Of a DNA stretch of 63,468 bases, positions 24,022-35,071 are shown piece after piece. The notes under the pieces were generated by a model that worked only from the letters and a program-made list of their open reading frames with translations, did not search any database and was not told the DNA's origin. Location: assembly GCA_015680685.1 (NCBI GenBank), contig MNCI01004839.1, positions 84,282 through 147,749 on the forward strand, given 5' to 3'. The translations under genes and the position numbers were made by a program. This DNA is from Gnetum montanum. Its lineage: Eukaryota; Streptophyta; Gnetopsida; Gnetales; Gnetaceae. Positions within the stretch are counted from its first letter, which is position 1, and each line of letters begins with the position of its first letter.

Positions 24022-24852
24022 TGCATTACTTCATCCAATGATGGACAACCATAAGAGCACCATGACAGCAAGGCATACGATCACTTGATGTTTCATTCAA
24101 GGGAGGAGTGATTTTTATTTTGCAGCACACATGTTTTTTTTTCTTTTTGTGTGGCCACTTTGGCACACTCTCTGTTCTCTTTTTTTTTTGAATGCTTAAT
24201 CCAGAGAAGCCACCTACCTTCAGGCATGGGTACATGTCTTTCCAATGGAACCCCCTAGAATAGCATTATTTTTTCCTAGTTGAGTGCCTTTTGATTACTC
24301 TTACTCCCACTTTTTGTTAGATCTACAAGGATCTTAGTACAACCAAGCTGCATGGTAACTCCCACAAATGTCACCAAAAAGCATCCATAAGTCCCCTTGA
24401 TGTCACAGACTATTCATTCTTCCTTGGTCCATCATTCTTCACTCTGGGCATAATAACACAAAATTACCTTAAGTTTTAATGATTAGGAATATCATTGTAC
24501 TCAGGGTAGAACCTCTTATTAATAGAATGGATGAATGGATGTTGTGGGCTCACTATCCAAATAATTAGTCACCTAAGACTTGATAGCATAAAACAACACC
24601 TCAACCAATGGTTCACATGAGTGTTTTATTCCTAGATGAGATTACTCATAAAAAGGTAAAAAAAAAACCAAACAATAAGTTAAAAAGTGAAAAACTAAAA
24701 AATGAAAATTTTAAAATTAAAGAAAATGAAAAATATTTATTAATCCTACTTGTTATTAGAATGGGGGGGTATCCCCCATAACTAAATGGTTGAGCATGGC
24801 TAGGATTAATAAATGAAGAATTGGGACCCTTGCACGCTAGAAATATTGGGAC

Positions 24853-26754
24853 TCAGTCATACTTACCCCAATGGGGTGCACACACTTAATTATAGTTGGC
24901 ATAGTGGGGCAGGTTATAGGATGTAGTTAATTGATGATTGGCTAATCCACTATGGAACCCTTGACCATAAGATGGTATGTAAGGATTGATCTATCTTCCT
25001 TGGTGGCTATATTCATTGGGCCATATGGTTGTTAGACTATTTGTTGATGGCCCAGAGAAAGTAACATGAGGCATTGGGTTCAAGGAGGGAGCTGCACCAC
25101 AGTGTTGGACTTGTACTAGGTTGGAAGATGCAGTGGGCTCAGAAGTGTGTTGTCCCTTCTTACGGTCACATGTAAAGAAGGGATGCCTATGATGTTGTGG
25201 AGGATTCCCACTGCTATTGATAATAGTAGAACAAGTAACATTTGTGGGTTGGTGCGGTGGCACAAAACCCTCTGGAACACTTGGTGGCAATGTAGAAGGA
25301 GGTGAGGGATGAGAATTTTGAAATTGAGGAGAAGTGTAAGGTATCCAAGGTGGTGGTTGTGTTGGAGAGGATATGGGTTGATAGTATTGGGGAGAATGAT
25401 AATAATGTGGTGAGATAGAGGATGTTGACCTAGTTGGGGAAACAGGATGTTGGACTTGATAAGCACTTAGATTCGGATGGTATGAAGGGTGTACCCAGTT
25501 TGAGGGTGGCCTCCCCCATGATTGGGATTTTTGCCACTATAATCGAACACAGTATCTCTATACAAACTTTGTATGTAACACTCTTCCCCAATGCTCATGC
25601 AAATGTGACAAGATTGGGCATTGGCCCTTGGGGTGATCGTACAGGCAAATGTTACATTGATACATATGGTTGGTAGTTAAGTTCTTATTTTTTTCTACCC
25701 CTCTTTCCGATTGTCTAAGGGTGTTTTGTCCTATTTCTTGGTTCATCATGACTCTACCTCTAATAATGTTGGCATATTCTCCACATTTGTTATGCATCCA
25801 TTCCATCATCTTATTGATCTTTGCCTCAATTTCATCCAATGATTGTAGTGTTGGCAAAGATGGTTCCACCTCCTTGAGGTGAGTTGATTTCTCCTCTTCC
25901 TACTTATGGACCTTTGTTAAGTTGAGATTATGATCCCATTGAGATTGTTCAACATTCTCCCATCTAGCCATTTCTCCTTCTTCTTTTACTACCTGTTTGA
26001 TAAGCTCTTTGGGTTGGTGGGTTCGTAGCTCATATAGTTGACCTCAGGCATACATCCATAGGGTCTCCCTTGTTTCATTACGGAGCCCATCTATGATGTG
26101 GTACATTAGCCTCTCCTCAGAGAACTCATGGACTGGACAGTTGTTTAACAATGCATAATATCTTTCTAAGGCCATGTCCAAGGGTTCATGTTGTGCTTGT
26201 TTCCACTCTTGGATTTGTCTTCTCAAGGATGACACTCTTGCATAGGTTTGATATCTTTCGTTAAAGAGCTCTACCATTGTTGGCCAATGTCAGATTGATT
26301 TTGGTTTTAAGGACCTATACCATAGTTTTGCATGGCCAATGAGTGTCATAGGAAAGAGCTTAAGTTTATGCCATCCATTATCAATGTTGCTCCATGCATA
26401 GGCATCGTAGAAGGCTTGTAAATGTTGTTGCAAATCTAAATCGTAGCCTCCTGAAAACTTAGGAAAGTTTTTTAAGTCAAGCCTGGGTAAACGGCTTTTC
26501 TTACGATGCCTATGGGATATTCAAATAGCCTCTTGTATTTTCGTTAGGCTTGTAGTGGCTAGTAGGGGTTCATCTTCACTAGGCATATTATGCATTCATG
26601 AGTTGGGATGATGTTGTCTTCGTTTATGTTTATAGAAAACCCCTACATCAGATTGAGTACTCCAAACTTCATCGTCGTCATCATATAATTCGTTGGTTCT
26701 CCAATGAATTGCCTTACTAATTGTTACATTATCATAGTCTTGAGAGAGAGACAT
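24853..26754 (-). pseudogene. Gag of element B, 633-codon frame
   Basis: A single frame from ATG at 26754 (MSLSQDYDN) to TGA at 24853-24855, with about nine point stops and no frameshift. In order: short N-terminus unlike that of A, D and E; DEPLLAT (about residue 58); capsid core (RHRKKSRLPRLDLKNFPKFS, WHKLKLFPMTLIG, ELFNERYQTYARVSSLRRQI, CPVHEFSEERLMYHIIDGL); helical linker (LDEIEAKINKMMEWMHNKC); zinc knuckle CNICLYDHPKGQC with CX2CX3HX4C spacing; then a 230-residue Pro/His/Tyr-rich tail ending WGKYD. Because the frame ends in a conserved stop, no protease is fused. It presumably formed particles using pol supplied in trans. Confidence 0.88.
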
Positions 26755-26870
26755 GGTGTGTGAATTTTTGTGTGACTTAATTGAAATTAATTTCTTTTCT
26801 AAAAGATCTATCGTGAATACTTTGTTATAGAAATATTGTATGATGTAACTAATCTAAATAACTAGCACTG

Positions 26871-26889
26871 TCCTCGGCAATAGTGCCAA
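26871..26889 (-). other. PBS of element B (tRNA-Asp type)
   Basis: Read on the minus strand: TTGGCACTATTGCCGAGGA, against the tRNA-Asp complement TTGGCGCCGTTGCCGGGGA. It is directly adjacent to the 5' LTR. Confidence 0.85.
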
Positions 26890-27810
26890 TGATGAGTGAT
26901 GAGGTACCCCTACACTCAACCATACAAATACGAGTGTCTCACGCATGATTCGGTTGAACTCCGTAGATGGGCTAGTTGTGGTATCTAGATAGTTACTCAT
27001 TGATCGCAGTTCATTATCTTTCCACCTGGACTAGTATTTTCTTTGTCATGTATGGTTTAGTCCAAAGTGAGGTGTATGATGTGTTCCTAGCTAATGTTGC
27101 TCCTAGAGACAATGGAAGATAATCTTAGCTAAGCTAGGAGGAAAAAGGGAGAGAGAGTTATGCTAAGAGGAAATAGGGGGAGAGAATCTAAACTAATAGA
27201 GGATAGGGAGAGAGAATCTAAGCTAGCCTAAGTGTGATGAGCATCCATCCCTTAATCATCCATACACATCTTGGACCTCGTGCACGGCTACCATTGGGAT
27301 TACCAAGCACATGGCCTAGGTACGCTCCTAGGATACCAAGTAGTCACACTTAAATGCTTGTGATTAAGTCGTACTCATTCCACATTTAAGGTGTTTAGGG
27401 TGGAGAGATGTTAACTATGAAAGCTATAAATAACAATAATAATTAAATAATTAAACTAAGTAAATGCTACAATGATGAAGTAATCTCAATCTTTAGTTCC
27501 AGTCATGTGCATGTCCAAGTACATCACACTCAAATAAAGGATGTCGTAAAATTACAATCATCACATTGCGGGCATGCACTGAGAGAAAGGGTGGAGAGGA
27601 AAACTGAAAAAAAGATCCTTCACTAAATTGACTCTCTAAGACTGACCAAAAAACACCCTTCCCATGTGCCTTCATGTGTATTTATAGGCTCACACAGGAA
27701 CCATGATATCACATATCCGATATCGCTGCTAGATGCGATATCGCGTACCCGATATCACGTACCCGATATCGTGGGTCCGATATTGCAACCCAATGAATCA
27801 CGATTTATCA
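26890..27810 (-). repeat. 5' LTR of element B
   Basis: TGATGAGTGATGAGGTACCCC...CACGATTTATCA, 921 bp, strongly similar to the 3' LTR at 18869. Six GATATC iterons plus one GATATT lie at 27704-27786, one unit (CCCGATATCACGTA) more than in the 3' LTR. A minus-strand TATA (CCTATAAATACACATG) is near 27675-27690. Confidence 0.9.
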
Positions 27811-27811
27811 C

Positions 27812-28642
27812 TGATGAGTCATGAATTGTTGGCTATGATATCACACCCACGATATCGCGTAAACAATATCTCAGCCTAGACGTAATATCGGATACACAAT
27901 ATCGTGGCCTATCTCCTCATCTATAAATAAGAGGCAGGCGGATTTGGTAGGAGGCTAGTTTTTAGTATTAAAGTAGGAACTTTTTGTCAATTTTTCCTCT
28001 CAACCCTTTCTCCTAGTGCATGCCCACAGTGTGATGATTGTAATTGTACAACATCCTTATTTGAGTATGATGTACTTGGACAAGCACATGACCGGAAATA
28101 AAGATCGAGATTACTTCATCATTGCAGCATCCACTTAGCTTAATTATTTAATTTTTATTGTTATTTATTTCTTTCTTAGTTATTATCTCTCTACCCTTAT
28201 CTCCTAGTAACATGAAATGAGTACAACTTAATCATGAGCATTTAAGTGTGGCTACTTGGTAACTCAGTAGCGTACCTAGGCCATGTGCTTGGTAATCCTA
28301 GTGGTAGTCATGCATGAGGTCCAATGTATAGATGATTAAGGAACATATGCTCATCACACTTAGGCTAGTTTAGATTCTCTCTCATCCTCTCTCCTAGCTT
28401 AGTTGATATTATTTTCCATCATACCTAGGAGTAGCATTAGTGTAGGAACACATCATATACCTCACTCTGGACTAAATCATACATGACAAAGCTAATACTA
28501 GTCCAGTTGGAAAGATAGCAAACTGTGATCTACGAGTAACTGTCTAGATACCACAATTAGTCCATCTACGGAGTTCGACTGAATCGTGCATGAAACGCTC
28601 ATATTCATACGGTTGAGTGTAGGGGTACCTTGCCACTCATCA
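27812..28642 (+). repeat. Plus-orientation LTR of the B/C type, head to head with the B LTR
   Basis: TGATGAGTCATGAATTG...GCCACTCATCA, 831 bp, with GATATC iterons at 27838-27905, TATA (CTATAAATAAG) near 27922 and AATAAAGATCGAG at about 28098. No PBS or internal region follows. It is one base from the B 5' LTR in opposite orientation. It lacks an internal segment present in the B LTRs, so it is a distinct copy. I found no 5-bp target duplication. Confidence 0.85.
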
Positions 28643-29095
28643 TCATGATTAAGTCATACTCATTTCATGTTTAAGGAGTTTAGGGTGGAGAGATATTAAC
28701 TATGAAAGCCGTAAATAACAATAACAATTAAATAATTAAACTAAGTGAATGTTGCAATGATGAAGTAATCTCGATCTTTAATTCCGGTCATGTGCATGTC
28801 CAAGTACATCACACTTGAATAAAGGACGTCGTACAATTACAATCATCACACTGTGGGCATGCACTGAGAGAAAGGGTGGAGAGGAAAACTGAAAAAAAGA
28901 TCCTACACTAAATTGACTCTCTAAGACTGACCAAAAGACTCCCTTCCCATGTGCCTTCATGTGTATTTATAGGCTCACACAGGAACCATGATATCGCATA
29001 TCCGATATCACTACTGGATGCGATATAGCGTACCCGATATTGTGTACCTAATATCGTGGGTCCAATATCGTAACCTAATGAATCATGATTCATCA
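28643..29095 (-). repeat. Partial minus-orientation LTR (U3 half)
   Basis: Begins inside an LTR at TCATGATTAAGTC and runs to the canonical end GATTCATCA at 29095, with the TATA and GATATC iterons at 28985-29070. It matches the corresponding half of the B LTRs. The following CTGAC (29096-29100) nearly matches TTGAC left of element B, so this may be the original outer end of B. Confidence 0.8.
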
Positions 29096-29166
29096 CTGAC
29101 TAATGAGAGAAGGTATTTAAAATTACACATTATATATACTAATCCATGGATGTGTTGTGACCACAA

Positions 29167-32110
29167 ATGACACTAAAAGGGGAACACACACAGGAAGCAA
29201 GACCATCTCAGCCAAGGGAGAAATGGCCTGGAATGGGAAGGGGCCAAGAACAAGCCCAAGAAGAACCACTTGCAACCCATGCCACAGGTCCTCTTAAGGA
29301 AGAGTTTAAGGTGGAATCTATTTGATAGATTCCAGAACTAGTAGCAACAACAGAATATTCCCACCTAGATGATGTATTAGCTCAACAAGAAAATATCAAG
29401 ATGACCTTGACAGAAGCCTACCTAAATCAAATTAGATTGAGAGAGGTCCAAAAATAAGTGCTCTAGGAGTTAAGCTTTGGCCCTTTCTTAGACCAAATAT
29501 CAAAATAAGTGTAGGACCAACTGAAGGCCTCTCCCATATGGGCAATCATCATTTCCACTAAGGAGTGGTACATGGGAGAGAAATTTTTATTCTAGAACAA
29601 TAGGCAAGTTGATTCAATGATCAAAACCAAGGACATATTAGTGTTCTACTCGGTGAAATCCATTGCTAAAGTGCTTGGGTTGCCAAAAACAAGGATAAAT
29701 CTCACTGAGATTCCAATGCAAGTAGACCTTAGCATCAAGAAAGAATGGATGCAATAGTGCTATGGTGTCAACTGCAATGAGTTTGGCATGCTTACACTGG
29801 TAGAAAGGATCTACTACAAGATTTCGGCCTTCCACCTCAATCCCATGGTGAGGCTAAGAAAAATCACCATCTTTTCTACCTGTGCATGTGTCACTCTGAG
29901 TGGGAGATTCCTTGTCAACCTTCCACAACTAATCTATCTAGAAATGAAGAAGTGATTTAAAGAAATTGAATGTGGAAGGAAGGCACTCCCCTTTCCATGC
30001 CTCATCAAAAAACTCTATTAGAAGGGAGGAATAGTCTGATATACAAATGATGCTATCAAGCATGCTCTAACCACTAATTAGATGGAAATGATGAAAGATA
30101 AGATGCCTGCAATAACCATTCAAGAAGAGGATTAGCAACCACCACCTCCACCTACCACTCAAACAATTGTGCTAAACATCACTACAACAATTCAATGGTT
30201 ACACGAATACTAAGAATGGCTCTTGAGTAAATAAGAGCAACAAGAAGGAAAAAGTGGTAAGGACCCATCGATGTACCAATCATCAACGAGTCACCTAAAT
30301 GAGATGGCCTGAATAATTAGCTTGATGGGTGGGGGTGGATCTATTTTCTCAACCCAAAGAACATAGTTGTCTGCAAGATCAAACCATAGCACTAGAAAGG
30401 TTACGATATTTCTTGTAGAATAGTAGCCACTCCTAGAAATTTCTAGGAACATCACAAGCTTCTTAGTGCACTTAGAGGAAGGTAAGGGAACAACAGTATT
30501 GGTGATGTAGCACCAAGGGTAGGAGACAATGGTAGAGGTGATTGTTAATAGAATACCCAAGATCCTCAATGCACCTGCAGTGTCTGTACCATATGTCACT
30601 GCACTAAAATATGTGCAAACATTCAAAGGAACCACAAGTAGTAGAATAAATGTAGCACAACATGAAGAACTGCTAGATTGACTATTGGGAACTAGGTAAT
30701 CACTTTTGGATGTCTTTGATCTTCTAGATAATATTATTACAACCCAGCTAGAGTTACTAAAGGCAACGGGAAAAAAACATCATCTTGGAGGAACAAGTCG
30801 AAACAACTAAGAAGTTGAACAAATGCTTAACTCTTGAAGTTGCTAAATTAAGAGTCCAAATTGCTCATCTTGCATTTCTCAACCCAACATTGAAAAAATA
30901 TGAAGCTCTTTATCAACTTTACACAAGATTGAAATGGGTTGAGGGTGTGATGGAGAAAACAGTGTTTTACTAATCCATGGCAGAGGCTACATTGCATAAA
31001 ATTCAAAATGCCTTGGATTAGACTTGCTAGGAGAATCTACAATTAATTGTAGAGAATAATCGCCTGCAAAATGTTGATGAGCATAAACAACAATTAACCA
31101 AATTCATCCATCAACAGTAGGAGTAGCTGGCCAGAGAGAACATAGAGCTAAGGAGATTAGCAATAAAAAATAAAAACCTCTCCATGGAGAAGGTCTATGC
31201 CCTTTACCAAAATACTATGATAGAGGTAGCCACCTAGAAATCGAAAGCTCTCAAATTTGAGAGAGCCAAGGATCATTACAAAGATCAGATTAGCCTATAG
31301 AAAGAAGTGAATGAAAAACACATCTAGTTGATGAAGGCAAATGTAAATGAAACCCTCCAATAACTTCAGTAAGAAAGAGAATTATGCTAGCCTATCATTG
31401 ATGGGATAGATGCCTACAACAAGGTGGAAATCTGCATAAATAAGTTGTAGATTGAGGAGATGATGAAATACATGAAGCTTTCCAATCTCTGATATGAAAA
31501 TCTGACCATGTTAACTACCAGACAACAACAGTCAAAACTAGAGAGGCAGGTGGCTAGCTCATACTTGTTGTATAAGGTTGTGTTCAAGCATCACAACACC
31601 AAGAAAAAGATTGTGGTGATAAATGTTGAACTCAAACTTCTCAAGGGTAAATACACTGATCAAAGATTTACCACCAAGAACCTAGTCAGAAGGATGAATG
31701 ACTACCAAGAGCTACAAAATGTAGTCAAGGCGTTCGATGTCAAATGCAAACAATTCACTACCTAGTTTCTTTATACTATGGAGCTATTCTCAGTAATGTC
31801 CTATCCATGGGATATCCCCATTCTAGCCCACATTGGCAATGCTATGTGGATTGTGAATGATCCTTGGAGTAAGGAGGAGAAGATGAAGGCATTACTAGAT
31901 GTCTTTCGCCATTCATCAAATGTTGCAGCTACAGCAAAATAGTCACAGCTGCCTTAGCCACTGCATGTGCCCAAAGCTAGTGAATTTCCTTTAGAACCTC
32001 AGGAGCCTCCACCCTCTAAGACTATCTAATCCTCTCCACCATATTCATGTCATCAAAGGATATTTTGTCCAATTTTTTGTAGTTATGTCATGGTGTTCAA
32101 TTTTGTGTCA
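29167..32110 (+). pseudogene. ORF3 of element A
   Basis: Starts at ATG 29167 (MTLKGEHTQEARPSQ), colinear with MALK of B. The N-terminal domain includes LSFGPFLDQ, ASPIWAIIIS, LVFYSVKSIAKVLGLPKTRI and YYKISAFHLNP (29450-29850). A Pro-rich linker (about 30140) is followed by conserved ATTVLVM/EELLD-like sequence (30480-30690), coiled-coil-like segments (30785-31500), and the C-terminal domain (VRRMNDYQELQNVVKAFD, MSYPWDIPILAHI, NDPWSKEEKMKALL; 31670-31900). Stops and frameshifts are frequent. The end is approximate. Element B separates this ORF from its spacer promoter module. Confidence 0.75.
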
Positions 32111-32264
32111 TGAACACCACAATTTTTATAATGTGTTGATTTGTACACATGGGTACTCAATTTTTTTGTGTTAGTTTGTTATGTCAAGAGTCAGTCAATA
32201 ATCTCATACCTTTCCAATTTTGTAAAGGAACTCAAGGATAAGTTTTCAATCAGTTGTGTGGGTA

Positions 32265-33190
32265 TGATAAGCATCAAAGTATCACATTGATAGGCCTCCA
32301 TTGATGTGGCCTCATTGATAGGCCCTCATCAATAGGGCCTCATTTACATGGTGTTGCTCCATCAACGAGGTCACATCGACATAGTTCAATAGTAAAAACT
32401 ATAAATACAATCTCATAGTTGTGTTTATGGGGAGGAGAGTCATAGTTGAAGTAGAGCTCTTGTAATTTTTCCATTTAAGAGTTAGAATATTTCTTTGAGT
32501 GCTTGTAGTAGGAGTCAGAAAGTATATAGATCTTTATTTGAGCACTGTTGTACCTGAACCATACCAATGTATATAGTAATAAAGACAAGTCTTTTTATGA
32601 AACCTTGTAGCACTTAGAATAGTTTAATGATTTATTTTTGCATTTATTATTTTCATTAAATATATAATTAATTAAGCTCAATTATATTTTAAGTGATTAG
32701 TTAATTAATTAAGCTAAATAGATTAAGCATGTAAGTATGACAAATTTGAGCGTAAACATGTATTCGCTTGGTAATCCCAATAGCATTATTGTGTGATTTG
32801 CCTAGTAGCATAGCACTTAGTAACCTAGTAGTTAATATGTGGGTTTAGGACATGTACAGAAAGTAGGACCAGATGCTTATGTTAGGACTAGTTACAAATT
32901 AGTTAAATAGTTAAATTAAATTAGTTATTAAATTATTTCATCTCTCTACTTTAAGTACCAAGGAATATCAAACATAAAACAATAAAAATCATATGCCTCG
33001 ATTACACTTAACCATACCTTTGTACATGATAAGTGTAATTGGGAAGACAACAAATGACCATTAGGGCAAGCTTCACTTCCTAGATGACTAATGTACTAGA
33101 AGATATAGAGTCCATGGAATTTGACCAAATTACACATGAACGCTTTGTGATTAGTATGGTTGAGCGTAGGGGTACCTTCACCACTCATCA
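32265..33190 (+). repeat. 3' LTR of element A
   Basis: TGATAAGCATCAAAG...CACCACTCATCA, 926 bp, the partner of 9664-10591. U3 has repeated CATTGATAGGCC/CATCAATAGGGCC units (32285-32395), TATAAATA at 32400-32407 and AATAAA near 32578. It is preceded by the PPT at 32253-32264. Confidence 0.88.
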
Positions 33191-35071
33191 GCAATGAAGG
33201 TCTTTTGTAAGAACCACATTTTCCTTGTAGACTTGTGACAAGTCCTTGTCAATATTGTAGATCATGGATTCTAATAAGGATGTGTCAAAGACCATCACCT
33301 CCTTTGTATTCTTAACCTTCCTTTTTTTGTACTAAAGTTGTTGAAAGCCTCATCCCTTGTAAGTTCTAGGTTGAGAATGGCAGGGTTGGAGAGATGGGCC
33401 CATAACTCTGCAACCACAAATACTAATCATTGAGTCTCGGTGGTGGTTGCCTATAGTTGGGTATTGATGATCAAAAGCTTATCCTTTATATTAAGTAGAT
33501 TTGATAGGGTAGCAGTGATTTCATCCAGAAGATCAAAGATCTCCAAAAGTAATTACCAAGTTCCCATCCATCATTCCAATACTTCTTCATGTTAGGTAAT
33601 GCTTAATCAACAACTTCCTACTCCTATAGATGTTTGGATATCTATCATGGTGGAAATGTCTAGCATGGATGCCATAGGAGTGTTCAAGGCCTCTACTATC
33701 CTATTAGCCACCACCTCTACTGTTGTTTCTTATCCTCGATGTTACATCACCAAAATAGTTTCCCCCTCATCTTCCTCCAAGCAGATCGAGAAATTTATGA
33801 TATTCCAAAAAATTTTAGGAAATTCTTATCTAGATATGAACATTGTAACTTCCTGAGTGCTAGGATTTGTTCTTCCAAGTGCCTAATTCCTTTTTACTAA
33901 GAACAATAGTGTGATTTCTTAGTCCAGCCAAATAATGGTCCTTGTGATCTCATTAAGATGGCTTAGGACTAAACGGTATACTGATGGTTCCCAATTACTT
34001 GTTGAGCCTTGTTGTTACTATAGCTACTACTCATGGAGTTTTTAGAGCCTTTCTGCAGCAACAAGAACCTAATGTGTGGTTTCTCCTATGGGTGGTAATG
34101 GTGGTGGCCTCTTCTCATTTTGTAACTTTGTTGTTTCCTTATCCTTCATCATCTCTTGCTAGGTTGTCGCAGGAGCATGACAAACCACATCATTATCATA
34201 GCATGCTATGCCTCCCCTTCTACATTGTTTCTTGATTAAGCATGGAAAGGATATCATCTTCCTTCCTTTTTTTTTCTTCTTGAACCACTTCTCTATCTCT
34301 AAATAGATAAGTTATGAAAGACTAATAGGGAACTTTTTGCTTAGAATAGCATAGGCACTAGTGAAGAAGGCTATTACCTTGCTTGGCCTCACCATGGGGT
34401 TTGGGTGGTAGGCTATGTTCTTAAAATAGACACACACCCTTCATGAGTTCACCGTACTCACAATTCACTCCGTAGCAATGCTAGACCCATTCTTTCTTGG
34501 CTCATGGATCTCCTTGGGTTGATATTTCTGCCAACATTACCCTAATATTAGGCAAACTAAGGACCTATACGATGGCCTCAACCAAGTAGAAGACTATGAT
34601 ATCCTTGATCTTCATGGATGCATCTCCTTACCAATTTTTCCAAAACATGTAAGTCTTCTTCATGTGCCATTCTCCATTGGAGGATAGAATGGGCCACATG
34701 GAAGACCCCTATATTTGGGTGTAGACCTTCTCCAATGCCAACTCCAAGAAGGATCCAAAGTTTATTTCCTAGGGAATGGAACTCTAAACCTCCTTGGTTC
34801 TGATTCTTTCTAAGTAGGCCTCTATTAGTATAACTTAAAGGTTAGGCCTTGGCCTAGGAGGTTCGTCCTACTTGGATTGGCTGGTCTCGATGGTGGGAAT
34901 CTGTTGAATAGATTTTACCTCAACCTCCTCCTAAAGAGGTCCCAATACATGTGTTCCCTTGGCCTCTTTCTCTTGGGATTGTTGTGGTAATTGTTAGTTC
35001 CTTTCTCCTCTTGGCCACTTTTCGCTAGGCTAGGTAGGTCCTTTTACTAGTGCTCCTCTCTTTAGTACCAT
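33191..35071 (-). pseudogene. ORF3 of element D, N-terminal part
   Basis: Read leftward from ATG at 35071 (MVLKREALVKGPT). The N-terminal domain is recognisable (INFGSFLE, SSMWPILSSNGEWHMKKTYMFW, IVFYLVEAIV, CYGVNCEYG), then a degraded middle. It is interrupted at 33191 by element A and continues at 9663. Many stops and frameshifts. The start is colinear with the A and B copies. Confidence 0.72.

Larger units (their letters stand above)
22727..24852 (-). other. Spacer of element B between gag and ORF3
   Basis: 2.1 kb with no long frame. It is homologous to the spacer of C and, more weakly, to those of A and D. The gag-proximal end reads AACCATTTAGTTATGGGGGATA on the minus strand and matches the end of pol in A (SNLVMG), which marks the 3' breakpoint of the pol deletion. 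It contains a promoter-like module and a small conserved frame, listed separately. Confidence 0.75.
18869..27810 (-). mobile_element. Element B: pol-less gag + ORF3 gypsy element nested in A
   Basis: Minus-strand LTR element, about 8.9 kb: 5' LTR (26890-27810), PBS, gag, spacer, ORF3, PPT (19775-19787, TACCCCCACAAC), 3' LTR (18869-19774). No protease, RT, RNase H or integrase lies between the gag stop and ORF3. Gag and ORF3 each keep one frame with only point stops, so B is younger than A and D, as its position in the nest requires. The left flank is TTGAC (18864-18868). The best right match is CTGAC at 29096-29100, so the insertion may extend to 29095 and include extra LTR material at 27811-29095. 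Confidence 0.87.
9664..33190 (+). mobile_element. Element A: full-length Athila/Tat-type gypsy element, split by element B
   Basis: Plus-strand element made of 9664-18868 plus 29101-33190, about 13.3 kb after removing B. Order: 5' LTR, tRNA-Asp PBS, gag, PR-RT-RNase H-INT, spacer with promoter-like module, ORF3, PPT (32253-32264, GTTGTGTGGGTA), 3' LTR. Flanks are GTGAT (9659-9663) and GCAAT (33191-33195). Both derive from GCGAT by one CpG transition each, on opposite strands, which makes a convincing target duplication inside ORF3 of element D. Confidence 0.88.
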
